Assembly: GCA_007135795.1 (NCBI GenBank)
Contig: SLIE01000353.1
Location: 1-13,623 of the forward strand
Reading direction: 5' to 3'
Source of the DNA: Desulfobacterales bacterium
GTDB taxonomy: Bacteria > Desulfobacterota > Desulfobacteria > Desulfobacterales > Desulfosalsimonadaceae
Length of the DNA: 13,623 nucleotides
Position 1 is the first letter of the stretch; each line of letters begins with the position of its first letter. Below are positions 13,534 to 13,623 of the stretch, in pieces. The position numbers and the translations under genes were made by a program. The notes beneath the pieces are model-generated. The model was given only the letters and a program-made list of their open reading frames with translations. It had not been told where the DNA came from and did not search any database.

Positions 13534-13560
13534 CCACAGAGAACACAGAAATCCACAGAG
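13534..13560. repeat. Short CACAGA-type direct repeats
   Basis: The unit CCACAGAG occurs at 13534-13541 and 13553-13560, with AACACAGA (13542-13549) between them. Such strings recur in intergenic DNA of many bacteria, in my recollection. The segment sits just upstream of the flavoprotein gene and may overlap its promoter. Confidence 0.35.
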
Positions 13561-13623
13561 ATTTACTTATACTGTTTTCCTTTGTGCATACTGTGGGGAA
13601 AAATATTTTGAGATAGCTTCTAA

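Overview
The window looks like chromosomal DNA of an anaerobic Desulfobacterota bacterium, probably a sulfate reducer of the Desulfobacterales type. This is inferred from gene content: a CooC-type nickel-insertion ATPase, a corrinoid-activator-like ASKHA protein, an iron-sulfur PurF relative, a six-repeat S1 protein, a sigma-54 response regulator and flavoprotein oxidoreductases. No rRNA, tRNA, CRISPR array or intact insertion sequence was seen.

Left part (1-3165). A small leftward gene (147-413, a possible SNase-like OB fold) is divergent from a rightward two-gene operon encoding a sigma-54-dependent response regulator (734-2113) and a membrane histidine-kinase-like protein with a degenerate ATP site (2129-3079). 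The 320-bp gap between them can be read as a complete sigma-54 control region for the small gene: two TGTAAC-N5-GTTAC palindromes, a perfect IHF consensus match and a -24/-12 promoter, in the usual order and spacing. The simplest model is a self-contained signalling module in which the regulator binds beside its own gene and activates the divergent gene. A hairpin terminator closes the kinase operon.

Middle part (3166-6893). Two leftward cold-shock protein genes, 62 of 66 residues identical, each have a long conserved 5' leader and a similar terminator. A gene-free stretch of about 1.2 kb follows. It holds GC-rich hairpins, degenerate direct repeats, a possible MITE-like end, and a good sigma-70-type promoter overlapped by a 20-bp perfect palindrome. 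That promoter points at rpsA (ribosomal protein S1) about 415 bases downstream.

Right part (6890-12596). A leftward, probably single operon runs from a PurF-like phosphoribosyltransferase that has lost its glutaminase site, through a CooC-like ATPase, a PrmA-like methyltransferase and an MBL-fold hydrolase, to an ASKHA reductive-activator homologue without its ferredoxin domain. The last four genes are tightly spaced or overlapping, except for a 134-bp gap before the hydrolase. CooC and ASKHA activators both serve Wood-Ljungdahl/CO dehydrogenase and corrinoid enzymes, so the operon may act in maturation or repair of C1-metabolism enzymes. The PurF-like and PrmA-like members are unexplained partners. 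A separate leftward flavoprotein oxidoreductase gene (12874-13494) ends the window.
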